From Candidatus Anammoxibacter sp. (GTDB taxonomy: Bacteria; Planctomycetota; Brocadiia; Brocadiales; Anammoxibacteraceae): a stretch of DNA of 64,000 nucleotides. Location of the stretch: positions 105,497-169,496 of the forward strand of contig JAIQZQ010000005.1 of NCBI GenBank assembly GCA_021777105.1. The letters are read 5' to 3'. The position numbers were made by a program, and so were the translations under genes. This document shows, piece by piece, positions 34,826 through 43,603 of this stretch. The stretch's first letter is position 1, and each line of letters starts with the position of its first letter. The notes beneath the pieces are model-generated. The model was not told where the DNA came from. It saw only the letters and a list, made by a program, of their open reading frames with translations, and did no database searches.

Positions 34826-34968
34826 TTTTCAATATATTTCCCAAAAAATCTCAATGTTTTAAAATATTTAGGATATTTTAACAAAACAGGCATATGTAAT
34901 CGAGATTTTAGTTAAAATAATGCTAAAAACGCCTTAATTTACACAATTGCCGTTCCATTTAACGTTAA

Positions 34969-35012
34969 GGGCTCGGAAACAAAAAACTCCAAGTTATTTC
35001 TTTCCGAACCCT
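34969..35012. repeat. Dispersed repeat, family 5, short copy
   Basis: GGGCTCGGAAACAAAAAACTC followed by AAGTTATTTCTTTCCGAACCCT, i.e. arms of an inverted repeat with almost no centre. The long copy at 37806-37986 has the same arms about 130 bases apart. Confidence 0.8.
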
Positions 35013-35199
35013 AAAAGAACATCTTTCAGCCGCAATTTGTTGATTTAATTTTGTTATTTTTATACAATGTTAGCTTCCATTTAAGAATCAGCATAATTTT
35101 TTGCGCATATCCGTTTTGCCTTTAACTTTAATCATTTTAATTCATAGTATATAACTTTAGGAATTTTTCCGGATTTGTCCGGGACAGGAGGATGTTGTA

Positions 35200-36384
35200 A
35201 TGATAGGAATATCAAAATTATATTGCGGCACTGTTGAGCCGTCCGATGCGCTCAGGTATGGAAGGGAATCGGGCAAAATGCCGTCTCACCTTTTGCAGTT
35301 TTCAAAAGACAAAAAACCTGTTGTTGTCTGGAACATGGGTAGAAGGTGCAATTTGCGTTGCGTTCATTGCTACTCCCAATCAAAGGATATGGAGTATGAA
35401 GGCGAGTTGACAACAGAAGAAGGCAAGGCATTTTTGAAAGACCTTGGTGAATTTGGATCACCGGTTATCCTGTTTTCAGGCGGCGAGCCTATGATGCGCG
35501 AAGACCTGTTTGAGCTTATTGCATACGCCAAGGAGCAGGGCTTGCGAGCCGTTATCAGCACAAACGGAACTTTAATAACAAAAGAGAAAGCTGTTGAGCT
35601 AAAAAAGTTCGGGCTCTCTTATGTAGGCATTAGCATGGACGGTTTGCAAGAGACGCATGACAAGTTCCGCGGCGTTGAAGGCGCGTTTGATCAGGCTTTG
35701 GACGGCATTCGCAACTGCCTTGCAGCGGAGATCAAAGTTGGACTGAGGTTTACAATCAACAAAAGAAACGCGCAGGACATTGCCGGCATTTTTGACCTTA
35801 TTGAAAAAGAGAACATACCGCGCGTCTGCTTTTATCATCTTGTGTACTCGGGCAGGGGATCAAAACTTGTTGAAGAGGATTTGACACACGATGAGACCAG
35901 GGAAGTGCTTGACCTGATAATGGCGAGAACAAAAGAGATGCACGGCAAGGGCAAACCAATTGAAGTGTTGACGGTAGACAACCACGCGGACGGCCCATAC
36001 ATATATCTTGAAATGCTTAAGGAAAATCCTGAACGGGCCGCTGAAATACTGGAACTGCTTCAAATGAACGAAGGCAACAGCTCAGGCAAGGGCATTGGCT
36101 GCGTAAGCTGGGACGGCACGGTTCACCCTGATCAGTTCTGGAGACACATAGAGCTTGGAAATGTCAGGGATAGAAAATTCAGCGAAATATGGACTGATAT
36201 GTCAAATGACTTTACGGCGAAACTTAAGGATAAAAAGAATCACGTCAAAGGGCGTTGCGCCAAATGCAAATGGCTGAATGTTTGCGGCGGCAACTTCAGG
36301 GCAAGGGCCGAAGCGGTTTATAACGACATCTGGGCGCAAGACCCGGCCTGCTTCCTGACCGATGAAGAGATAGGGATTAAATAG
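35200..36384 (+). CDS. ahbC: 12,18-didecarboxysiroheme deacetylase AhbC (radical SAM)
   Basis: A 394-residue radical SAM enzyme. The N-terminal MIGISKLYCGTVEPSDALRYGR is diagnostic of AhbC, which removes the two acetate chains of didecarboxysiroheme to give iron-coproporphyrin III in the siroheme-dependent heme pathway. RRCNLRCVHCYS holds the radical SAM cluster, FSGGEPMMRED binds SAM, and a C-terminal auxiliary cluster region follows (GCVSWDGTVHPDQFW, CAKCKWLNVCGGNFRARAE, DPACF). AGGAGG lies 9 bases before the ATG. The partners ahbA, ahbB and ahbD are not in the window. The pathway is typical of archaea, sulfate reducers and some other anaerobes. A nirJ-like alternative is less likely. Confidence 0.93.
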   Translation: MIGISKLYCGTVEPSDALRYGRESGKMPSHLLQFSKDKKPVVVWNMGRRCNLRCVHCYSQSKDMEYEGELTTEEGKAFLKDLGEFGSPVILFSGGEPMMREDLFELIAYAKEQGLRAVISTNGTLITKEKAVELKKFGLSYVGISMDGLQETHDKFRGVEGAFDQALDGIRNCLAAEIKVGLRFTINKRNAQDIAGIFDLIEKENIPRVCFYHLVYSGRGSKLVEEDLTHDETREVLDLIMARTKEMHGKGKPIEVLTVDNHADGPYIYLEMLKENPERAAEILELLQMNEGNSSGKGIGCVSWDGTVHPDQFWRHIELGNVRDRKFSEIWTDMSNDFTAKLKDKKNHVKGRCAKCKWLNVCGGNFRARAEAVYNDIWAQDPACFLTDEEIGIK

Positions 36385-36410
36385 AAATATCTAAGTTAAA
36401 AACAATACCT

Positions 36411-36436
36411 CGCTCCCAAACCACGGTTTGGGAGCG
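36411..36436. terminator. Perfect hairpin between converging genes
   Basis: CGCTCCCAAACC and GGTTTGGGAGCG form a perfect 12-pair stem with a two-base loop, 27 bases past the ahbC stop. It has no T run, so it may work with Rho or stabilise the transcript end. Confidence 0.6.
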
Positions 36437-36591
36437 AAACATTCCAGAAGCTCCAGCTTCGTGTTTGCGCGCGAAACTGGGGCTTTTTTTTTGATTCTAA
36501 ACATAAGTTTTGCAATAAAGCATGGAATACCTCAAAGATACGCCGGGCGTTTTCGAAAAATGGAAACGTTTTGGCGCGTTTTTATTTCTGT

Positions 36592-36861
36592 TTACATTGT
36601 AACCAGTTCCGGTTCAACAAGCCTGGATTTGGGGGGCGGCGCAAGTTTTTTTACTTTTAGGAGTGCAACGGTTTGCCCTTCTGCCTGAGATTTTTTTACA
36701 AGCTCCATCACCCTGTTGTTAAATTCATTATCGTTTTCCAAAAGTATAGCCACTTCCGCGCCATTCGGTATATCATCTTCAAATTCCGGATGTTCAATGA
36801 TATACTTGCTTAATTCAAAAGACAAACGTATGCTTTTGTCTGCAAACTCTTTTTCATTCAT
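36592..36861 (-). CDS. Second gene of a small overlapping pair (DUF5647-like)
   Basis: An 89-residue acidic protein (KEFADKSIRLSFELSKYIIEHPEFEDDIPNGAEVAILLENDNEFN), which resembles the DUF5647 group of small proteins. Its ATG overlaps the TGA of the upstream gene (ATGA). The Pro/Lys-rich tail KKLAPPPKSRLVEPELV is likely disordered. Acidic ordered core plus flexible tail, small size and coupling to a basic partner are what is seen in toxin-antitoxin pairs, but no activity has been shown to my knowledge. Confidence 0.75.
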   Translation of the reverse strand: MNEKEFADKSIRLSFELSKYIIEHPEFEDDIPNGAEVAILLENDNEFNNRVMELVKKSQAEGQTVALLKVKKLAPPPKSRLVEPELVTM

Positions 36862-37175
36862 TTTTTTGATTCCTCAATATACATCCTTCTATAATTTTCC
36901 CAGTTAGATAAAAGATCAGACTCCGCAAATGTTAAAGCGTCATTATAATCAAGACAAAAAATAGGGGTCTTGTCAACGTTTCCTGTAAAATGGATTAAAT
37001 CTCTATGAGCTGTTCCGTGCGCGGTGTCATATCTGACCACAGGATGCCAACTGTCCTTTAAATTTATTTCCAATTGCACCGTAAACGTAATAATTTTAGT
37101 TTTAAACCTGCTATGTATATGCCGAATTCGGCAATCATCAGATACACGCCTAATAAACTCCTTTTGCTTAATCAC
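36858..37175 (-). CDS. First gene of a small overlapping pair (DUF7718-like)
   Basis: A 105-residue protein starting at a GTG (37175). Its basic first third (KQKEFIRRVSDDCRIRHIHSRFKTK) leads into a beta-rich part (ITFTVQLEINLKD, HPVVRYDTAHGTAHRDLIHF) with several His residues, then a helical acidic end. It resembles the DUF7718 group that is often found directly before DUF5647 genes. The pairing, order and four-base overlap here fit that arrangement. Function is unknown; a toxin role is only a guess. Confidence 0.72.
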   Translation of the reverse strand: MIKQKEFIRRVSDDCRIRHIHSRFKTKIITFTVQLEINLKDSWHPVVRYDTAHGTAHRDLIHFTGNVDKTPIFCLDYNDALTFAESDLLSNWENYRRMYIEESKK

Positions 37176-37291
37176 TGATATTTTGATCCGGTTCTAAAAT
37201 TCATGTTTTTAATATTTAATGTTTTACACTGATTAATTCATTGTTGTAAATTTAGGATTACGAGCATGAGTGTTTATTGTATACTATTTCC

Positions 37292-37338
37292 AAATATTTG
37301 ACAAATTGCAAGTTCAACTTGCAATTTGTCAAATATTT
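37292..37338. repeat. 47-base perfect palindrome
   Basis: Two perfect 23-base arms, AAATATTTGACAAATTGCAAG plus TT and its exact inverse, flank a single C. It lies in the gap 37176-37561 about 117 bases before the GTG of the overlapping pair. The rest of the gap holds no gene. A perfect palindrome of this length is rare by chance. Confidence 0.9.
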
Positions 37339-37561
37339 CCTTGGCAGGCCGGTTGCCTACCTAATTTTTTATCCAATAAAAGCAATAAAAAGGCTGAAAA
37401 TTGCGCTGAAGACATGGCGCGTGTATGCTGGTAAATGAAAAAGGCGGAACGTCTTTAGATGTGTTCTCGGGAAAATTTGAAAAAGCCGAACAATAAGAAA
37501 TTATTACTACTGTTTGATAGAGTTGCAGGTAAACCCGCCAATTGATTTTAAGTTGTTGCAG

Positions 37562-37783
37562 TTATTTTGACGGGCGCAACGGGTCGAATAGATATTCCAG
37601 CCCATTTAGCTTAATTTCATAGACGCATTTGAGCATATCGCCAAGCGAGCCGTCCGAAAACCCTCTTTGCGCGAGCCACACAACATACCACTCCGGCAGG
37701 TCAATCAGCAATACCCCTTTATATCTGCCGTACGGCATGCGCATTTTTGCAAGTTTTAACAGATCTTCATTGTTGTCGAACAT
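37562..37783 (-). CDS. DUF3820-family protein
   Basis: A 73-residue protein of the DUF3820 (putative quorum-sensing-regulated virulence factor, QSregVF) family. MPYGRYKGVLLIDLPEWYVVWLAQRGFSDGSLGDML matches the conserved core M-P-[FY]-G-[KR]-[YF]-K-G...L-P...Y-x-x-W. The family is small, cytoplasmic and of unknown biochemical role. The gene is single, with no clear ribosome site before the ATG. Confidence 0.88.
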   Translation of the reverse strand: MFDNNEDLLKLAKMRMPYGRYKGVLLIDLPEWYVVWLAQRGFSDGSLGDMLKCVYEIKLNGLEYLFDPLRPSK

Positions 37784-37805
37784 TTAAATATTGCCTTTTG
37801 CCTTA

Positions 37806-37986
37806 GGGCTCGGAAAGAAATAACTTGGACTTTTTTACCAGCATCTTCAGGCCGACTTTGCCCAACCTTCAATCGCCGAATCCTCAACGCAGCTATGGCT
37901 GCGCATCCGGTTCGGCTCAATCAGGTTTAACAAATTCAACCTAAATCTACAGGCAAAAAAGCCCAGGTTATTTCTTTCCGAGCCCT
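37806..37986. repeat. Dispersed repeat, family 5, long copy
   Basis: Arms GGGCTCGGAAAGAAATAACTT and AGGTTATTTCTTTCCGAGCCC, perfect inverses except at the inner ends, lie about 130 bases apart. The centre has a GGCCGACTTTGCCC-rich part. Its right end overlaps the stop codon of the deacetylase gene by one base. Confidence 0.85.
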
Positions 37987-38762
37987 TATTTCGATTTGTC
38001 CATAATTTGATAAATCTTGTGCGTTAACTTGTCAAATTTATATTTCCGCAGAAATTTCCACTTGTAGCTGTCCTTAAAATAGTCGTATGTAATAGACACT
38101 TTTGTTTTAACGGTTGGAATGTCGTCGTTATTGTCGATCTTTACCCTGCTGATGGTATAGATATCCGGTTTTTTATAAAGCGGACATAAAGAGAATGCGG
38201 CTTCAAAACCGGAATCGGCTAAAACCTTTTTAGCCTCGGCGCTAATATCCCTTTCTGTAAGCGAGAAATATTTTGCGCCGTTTTTTGTCTCCCTGTCAAT
38301 TGCGAGCTTAGATCCTTTAACCTCGTTTTCGATATCGGCAAGGTTCAGACGGCCAAGGACTTTTCCGTTGCGGCCGTGCGAGCCTATTGACGCCCCGGCT
38401 TCTTCCAGTTTTCGAATCTCGTCCCAGCTCAGGCAATCAACTTTTGATCCGTTAAATGGTATTTGTTTGTCTACGTAGTCTGTTGGAATGAATACGGTGA
38501 ATGGAAATTTGTGTTCTTTTAAAATGGGAAAGGCGTTTAAATAACAGTCCTTAAACCCATAATCAAATGTAATGGCCACCAGCTTTCGCGTTAATTTTGG
38601 CGATTTTTTGAATTGATTGATGTAATGATCAATAGCCGCTACTTTATAACCGTTATCAGAGAGGAGCCCCATCTGTTTGGCGAAATTCGCGGGTTGAACA
38701 CCGTCTGACATAACCGCGTCAGGGTAACCTTCGCCGACGCAATTGTAAACCAAAATAGGCAT
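37986..38762 (-). CDS. Polysaccharide-deacetylase-family protein with altered metal site
   Basis: A 258-residue protein of the NodB/polysaccharide deacetylase fold (carbohydrate esterase 4). The opening MPILVYNCVG, the KLVAITFDYGFKDCYLNAFPIL strand and SWDEIRKLEEAGASIGSHGRNG are in the normal order. However motif 1, usually TFDDG, reads TFDYG, so the metal-binding Asp is a Tyr. Motif 2, usually SHTxxH, has one His only. The enzyme is therefore probably inactive or uses another centre. No signal peptide is seen. The C-terminal 60 residues are Lys/Tyr-rich. Downstream repeat arms overlap its stop. Confidence 0.82.
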   Translation of the reverse strand: MPILVYNCVGEGYPDAVMSDGVQPANFAKQMGLLSDNGYKVAAIDHYINQFKKSPKLTRKLVAITFDYGFKDCYLNAFPILKEHKFPFTVFIPTDYVDKQIPFNGSKVDCLSWDEIRKLEEAGASIGSHGRNGKVLGRLNLADIENEVKGSKLAIDRETKNGAKYFSLTERDISAEAKKVLADSGFEAAFSLCPLYKKPDIYTISRVKIDNNDDIPTVKTKVSITYDYFKDSYKWKFLRKYKFDKLTHKIYQIMDKSK

Positions 38763-38811
38763 CTGTTTATGGGGATGCGCGTTTATTCCGCGCTTTTTAA
38801 CGCGGCGTCAA

Positions 38812-38851
38812 TATAAACAACCACGACTTGCGCAACTCGTGGTTGTTTATA
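38812..38851. repeat. 15-pair hairpin between deacetylase and response regulator
   Basis: TATAAACAACCACGA and TCGTGGTTGTTTATA form a perfect stem, and the loop holds a second palindrome TTGCGCAA. It lies between the 3' end of the response regulator gene and the start of the deacetylase gene. A CGCG..CGCG pair precedes it. Confidence 0.7.
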
Positions 38852-38973
38852 CTGGACGTATCGTTATTGTGTTCGTAATTGAACAATAATGGTTAAAGAC
38901 TCTCGCCGTTCGCCCAAATTGGAGCTTGCTGGGGCGCCGGCAGTTTAAACATTGAGTTAATAGACGTTTAATA

Positions 38974-39429
38974 TTAAACATTCAGGGCGTTATCAGACTC
39001 TGCGTCGTCAAACAGATATGTCAAACCGGAACTTTTACTACCTTCATCAAGGCCTATTACCAATATGTCGTCAGCCTTTTCTATAATGTCGTCCGGGCTA
39101 AACGGTTTTGTGATATAATCGTCGCAGCCGGCCTTTTTGCCCTCTTCGATATCAGATTCGCTACCTTTTGCCGTTATAAAGACAACTTTGGTATTTTTCA
39201 ATTCAGGGTCGGCCTTTATCTGTTTGCACACATCAAGACCGGACACATCAGGCATCATTATGTCCAGAAATACCAAGTCGGGTTTTTCCCTCTTTGCGAT
39301 TGAAAGGGCTTCAGCTCCGTTTGCGGCAATAAAAAGCCCCACATCATTTTCCTCAAAACACCTTAAAGCCCTTTTCAAGAGCAACCTGACCTTCTGGTCA
39401 TCCTCAACAACAAGCAAGTTCTTGTCCAT
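38974..39429 (-). CDS. Response regulator with receiver domain
   Basis: A 151-residue receiver-domain protein. NLLVVEDDQKVR carries the acidic pair, DLVFLDIMMPDVSGLD the phospho-acceptor Asp, VVFITAKG the Thr and DDYITKPFSP the Lys. After the receiver (about residue 120) a 30-residue acidic tail follows and there is no DNA-binding output domain. The ATG at 39429 (MDKNLL) is chosen because it gives the usual receiver start. ATG 39438 and GTG 39444 in the same frame lie close to GGTGG and are alternatives. No kinase is encoded next to it. Confidence 0.92.
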   Translation of the reverse strand: MDKNLLVVEDDQKVRLLLKRALRCFEENDVGLFIAANGAEALSIAKREKPDLVFLDIMMPDVSGLDVCKQIKADPELKNTKVVFITAKGSESDIEEGKKAGCDDYITKPFSPDDIIEKADDILVIGLDEGSKSSGLTYLFDDAESDNALNV

Positions 39430-39444
39430 AAATCCCATCCCCAC

Positions 39445-40309
39445 CTTTCATTCTAAAAAAAATTAATGTGAAATATTGCCTGATTAAAATCTAAACGGGA
39501 TAATTACTTGACGGCGCCGCATATTATTAGGCGGCAAATTGTTGATTCCGCAACTTCAACATGTTTAATAATATTAGCGCAGTTCAAGGTTCTATTGACA
39601 AAGCTTGCCTATATGGATCGTTATGTTCTACAGTTAATTCAAAATGCAAATTTATCAAGAGCTTTTCTCAAATTTTTGGGCCGGTTTCCATCTCCGCGAT
39701 CCCACAAGATAGATAATACTGTGCGCAGTCTCTAAACTGTATTAAATTAATCGAACATTAACGCTAAATTACAATATACAACGAATATAATACTATCATG
39801 GCAATGCATAGTTTGCAATATGAAATATTTGCGCGCCTCAATGTAAATATTTAGCTTTTGTATGGTTAGAAATAACAGTAGCTGCGTAGAATGTTAAACG
39901 TAAATCGTTCAAATTAAGAGTTTGCGTTAAATTTGCGCAACTGCGCAAATTTTGTATTATTAATGGTATGGTTACCGCCGTCGGCGTCTATAATATAAGT
40001 CAATGTTTTTTATTGGCTATGTATTGGATGTTTAACAATATTAACGTTGCCGGCAGGCTCTATATAAATCTAATATTAGTATTTTTGCAACATAAATTTT
40101 TTTAAAATTTTGCCATGTCTGTTTAAACCCTATACCTGACAAACCAGATAAAAAAATATAAAAAAATTAAAAGTTTAAGCTGTTATCGCAAAAATGCTTG
40201 AATTTGCGCTATTGTTATTCTAATATTGCTTCTTCTTTATAATCTAAATTGCATTATTAAAAGGTGGCGCGCAAATTATTTTGTCACACCCCCAAGGAGG
40301 CATTTATAT
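39445..40309. other. Long AT-rich gene-free stretch
   Basis: About 865 bases with no convincing gene on either strand. One hairpin stands out: AAATTTGCGCA and TGCGCAAATTT (39929-39952) with a two-base loop, then TTTGT, which could end a small untranslated RNA. A strong AAGGAGG at 40294-40300 belongs to the next gene. Confidence 0.45.
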
Positions 40310-41908
40310 ATGGCTGCGGACGATAACGACATGGCGGTTCTTGAGAGTAAACTTGAAGAGTACAAAAAGGCTTCAACAGTGATGGAGTACCAACGAGCTA
40401 TCGCGGGGTTAAACAAATTTCACGATCAGCGGATATCGGAAGCCTTATGGGAGGGATTAAGGTTAAAAGAGAAGGAGAACTTTCCGCTAGTGGCCTTTTT
40501 TGCGACGGTTTCGGCCCTTGAAGCATATGAGAAGAATCCTGCGGCACTTGAGGTGTTTATTCAGCGGTTTCGGCGGGATTATGAGGGTAAGATGGTTGAG
40601 GAGTTGACTCTTCACAGGGCGATTGAGGTGATCCACATTATTATAAACGAGGCTTTTCAGTCATACCGCGAGGTTGGTTCGCTAAACGACCTGCTTTTGC
40701 AATTTTTTGAGAAAAAAACGCTGCAACATAATAACGACGGCATTTACAAGACTATTGATTCCTTTAAATTCTTTCCAAAAAAAGTCGGAGCCGATGCGCC
40801 GAAAAGGCTTATGTTGGGACTTGTTGACATTATCGCCAAATATCTTGAACAGCAGCTTTGCGAGGGTAAATGCATTAAGGAGATACACACGTATATAGAC
40901 TTCTTTACTGATAAGATAGGCGAGGAGAGAGTCCTTCAAATGGTGAAAAAAGTTGAAAGACGGTTTAAAAGCGAACTTTTTGTCACGCATCCAGGCGTGT
41001 TTAAGGCTGATTATGAAAACGGCGAAACTTGCGCGCAAACAGCAATGCCTTTTGTTTATTCAGAGGAGTTCAAGGTGATGGAGCCGCGTATAAACAGCAT
41101 CGGCGCCATAGCCGCGCAGCTTGGAGGCAAACGGGCAACGCCTTTGGTTGGTATTGAAACCGGAGACATAGCTAAAGAGATAAGGGACAATGGTGTTGAT
41201 TCTCTTCTTGAAAACATGGAAACTTTTCAGTTGGCGTCGTCCGACGTAAAAACAGTGCTTGAAAAATTGCCGCCTGTTGTTCCGGCGTTTGTCATAAACA
41301 GCGAAAACCAGATATGCGATATCCTCAACGCTCGATACGCAACAGCATATTTTGAGATGAAAAACGCTTCGTTTACACTGTTTGGAAGCGAAGTTAATGA
41401 GGACGGATGCGAGATGGACCTGATTGAAGGCGCTTTAATAGAAACAGGGGCTGAGAGCTCTGTTTCTAATGAGTCTTTCAGCGCTCAGGCATGGAAAGAT
41501 CCTCAACTGTTGTCAAAACTGGACGAGGTTGTGGGCGACATTTCAGTGGAGGTAAGGCGGCTTGATATTGACAAAAACAATTTTATAGAGAAATCACTGG
41601 AAAATGAGCGGGCGTTGGACGCGGAACCGTTCCTGGGATTTACGGGCGAAAAACAGCGCGAAGCAAGCATGACGGCTATTCATAAGGAGCGTGAGGTTTA
41701 TAGAAAACAAAAGGAGTGTGAGATTGTAGAGGCTTTTAAGCTCTCTGTTAAAAGAAAAGCTATTGAAACTATTGACAATATTAAATCTCTATATGAGCTT
41801 GACCTTATTGCGGGCGCGAATGAGGCTGTTGACGGGCTCGCCGAAATAAAAGGCGCGCATGCGCATGCCGCGGAAATTATAAAACAGAATTTTGAGAAAA
41901 TGGGGTAG
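40310..41908 (+). CDS. Large helical cytoplasmic protein of unknown function
   Basis: A 532-residue soluble protein that I do not recognise. AAGGAGG before the ATG at 40310 fixes the start; the frame is open to 40226. Residues 1-220 are mostly helical and charged (LESKLEEYKKASTVMEYQRA, FQSYREVGSLNDLLLQFFEKK). The middle (225-330) holds FVTHPGVFKADYENGETCAQ and a Gly-rich LGGKRATPLVGIETGD. The C-terminal third is rich in acidic and helical segments with coiled-coil character (MTAIHKEREVYRKQKECEIV). No catalytic motif is evident. It is a single gene flanked by long gaps. Confidence 0.8.
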   Translation: MAADDNDMAVLESKLEEYKKASTVMEYQRAIAGLNKFHDQRISEALWEGLRLKEKENFPLVAFFATVSALEAYEKNPAALEVFIQRFRRDYEGKMVEELTLHRAIEVIHIIINEAFQSYREVGSLNDLLLQFFEKKTLQHNNDGIYKTIDSFKFFPKKVGADAPKRLMLGLVDIIAKYLEQQLCEGKCIKEIHTYIDFFTDKIGEERVLQMVKKVERRFKSELFVTHPGVFKADYENGETCAQTAMPFVYSEEFKVMEPRINSIGAIAAQLGGKRATPLVGIETGDIAKEIRDNGVDSLLENMETFQLASSDVKTVLEKLPPVVPAFVINSENQICDILNARYATAYFEMKNASFTLFGSEVNEDGCEMDLIEGALIETGAESSVSNESFSAQAWKDPQLLSKLDEVVGDISVEVRRLDIDKNNFIEKSLENERALDAEPFLGFTGEKQREASMTAIHKEREVYRKQKECEIVEAFKLSVKRKAIETIDNIKSLYELDLIAGANEAVDGLAEIKGAHAHAAEIIKQNFEKMG

Positions 41909-42130
41909 CGACTGGATGCTGTATAGAAGCGCGAAGCGCGGGCGCATGGCGTAAAAAGCGGAACGCGGAGTAATGATTGTGATTTCCGATAACTGGATGT
42001 TGGAGGTTTGATGTCAACAAACTAATTTTATGCATTTTGTATTTTACTCTTAGCTCTTTTTGCATAGAGGTATTTGTTCTTTAGAACATGCGTTAAATCT
42101 GTTATAATTTTCAGTTTTATTCCCTTCAAG

Positions 42131-42159
42131 GATAATTCTCCCCTCAGGGGATAATTATC
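42131..42159. repeat. Hairpin GATAATT-CCCC / GGGG-AATTATC
   Basis: A 29-base palindrome with AT-rich outer and CCCC/GGGG inner arms in the gap before the YkgJ gene. AGAATTATCCTC-type words near 7803 and 14030 look related. The rest of the gap 41909-42256 holds only short GC-rich repeats. Confidence 0.55.
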
Positions 42160-42256
42160 ACTAAGGCCGGTAAGCGGTCAAGTGTTCATTTATCACTAGA
42201 GCGCAGGCGAGGCGCTTATTATTAAATTGATTTATTTTTAACGGTATTAACACAGT

Positions 42257-42682
42257 ATGGATACATCATTACAGCTTGAATTAAAAAATATCTATCAAGA
42301 GCTTGACGCCGAGGTTGCCGGGCACAAAACAGTTTGCCGGGCGTGTGGTACTTGCTGTAATTTTGAGAAATTTGACCATATTTTGTTTGCAAGCAGGCTG
42401 GAAGTTAATTACATTATTAATAATTTAAACAAGCCTTTGCCCGCCCTTGACGATGGGTTTTGCCCGTTTCAGGCCGGAGCCGAGTGCGGCATACGCGATT
42501 TGCGCACCCTCGGATGCAGGGTCTTTTATTGCAATGAGCAATATAACAGAAACGCATCCCCAGACATCTATAATAAATACTATCGCAAAATAAAGGGGCT
42601 GGCTCTTAAACACAACAGGGACTGGAAGTATAAACCGTTAATCGGCCATTTACGCGATGTTGCAGCTCTGGATACTAACTAA
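42257..42682 (+). CDS. YkgJ-family cysteine-cluster protein
   Basis: A 141-residue YkgJ/Fe-S-Zn-cluster-type protein. VCRACGTCCNF near residue 27 is the conserved C-x2-C-x2-C-C motif, and further Cys occur in GFCPFQAGAECGIRDLRTLGCRVFYC. The family is thought to bind an iron-sulfur cluster or zinc; its reaction is unknown. It lies 28 bases before purQ on the same strand, so they may be co-transcribed. No ribosome site is visible before the ATG. Confidence 0.88.
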   Translation: MDTSLQLELKNIYQELDAEVAGHKTVCRACGTCCNFEKFDHILFASRLEVNYIINNLNKPLPALDDGFCPFQAGAECGIRDLRTLGCRVFYCNEQYNRNASPDIYNKYYRKIKGLALKHNRDWKYKPLIGHLRDVAALDTN

Positions 42683-42710
42683 AAACGGCAAGTTGTTTTA
42701 CATATAACCT

Positions 42711-43514
42711 ATGATCAAACCAAAAGTATTAATATTGAGAACCGCCGGCACAAATTGCGATATGGAGACGCAATACGCGTTTGAAAAAGCCGGGGCCGAC
42801 GCGGACAGGACGCATATTAACCGCGTTATGGAAAACAAGGCTTTGTTAAAAAACTACCATATTATCGCTATTCCAGGCGGTTTTACATATGGCGACGATA
42901 TAGCTGCGGGTAAAATTTTTGCAAATGAACTATATTTTAGTTTAAAATGCGAGATTGATAATTTCATAAAAGAGGGCAAACTCATTATCGGGATATGCAA
43001 CGGATTTCAGGTGCTTGTAAAGGCCGGGCTTCTGCCGGCTTTTGAACGCAATGGGGATGCCGCCGGGCTGCGGCAAACAGACGCCACATTAACGTTTAAC
43101 GATTCCGGCAAGTTTGAAGACAGATGGGTTTATTTAAAAGCGTGTTCCGGCAAGACGCCTTTTGTCACTGAGAACGATAACATATATATCCCCGTGGCCA
43201 ACGGCGAGGGGAAATTTGTGACAAAGGACGCTGGAACGCTTCAAAAACTTGAAGACTCAAAACAGATTATTTTTAAATACGTGGATAAAAACGGCGATGA
43301 AACCGGCTACCCATGGAATCCATCCGGGTCGATGGCCAATATCGCCGGAATTTGCGACTCTACGGGGCAGGTGTTCGGCCTGATGCCGCATCCCGAGCGC
43401 CATGTTGAGCCCACGCAACATCCAGCCTGGACGAGAGACGGCTTGCAAGACGAGGGGGCCGGATCCGTGATTTTCAGAAACGCTGTAAACTATATTAAAA
43501 ACAATTGGAGTTAA
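42711..43514 (+). CDS. purQ: Phosphoribosylformylglycinamidine synthase glutaminase subunit
   Basis: A 267-residue PurQ, the glutaminase that supplies ammonia to PurL in purine synthesis. VLILRTAGTNCDMET starts the domain, IPGGFTYGDDIAAG forms the oxyanion region, IGICNGFQVLVKAG holds the nucleophile Cys (near residue 96), and GLMPHPERHVEPTQ holds the catalytic His and Glu. At 267 residues it is longer than the roughly 225 of the Bacillus form and matches the longer type seen in some phyla. PurL and PurS are not in the window. Confidence 0.96.
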   Translation: MIKPKVLILRTAGTNCDMETQYAFEKAGADADRTHINRVMENKALLKNYHIIAIPGGFTYGDDIAAGKIFANELYFSLKCEIDNFIKEGKLIIGICNGFQVLVKAGLLPAFERNGDAAGLRQTDATLTFNDSGKFEDRWVYLKACSGKTPFVTENDNIYIPVANGEGKFVTKDAGTLQKLEDSKQIIFKYVDKNGDETGYPWNPSGSMANIAGICDSTGQVFGLMPHPERHVEPTQHPAWTRDGLQDEGAGSVIFRNAVNYIKNNWS

Positions 43515-43603
43515 TTTTTTTTTTTGCTGTTTGCGCCGGAGATTTTACGGGCAATTTAATTATTATTCGTTAAATCTCCGGAGCATACATTAGAGGAATA
43601 TTT

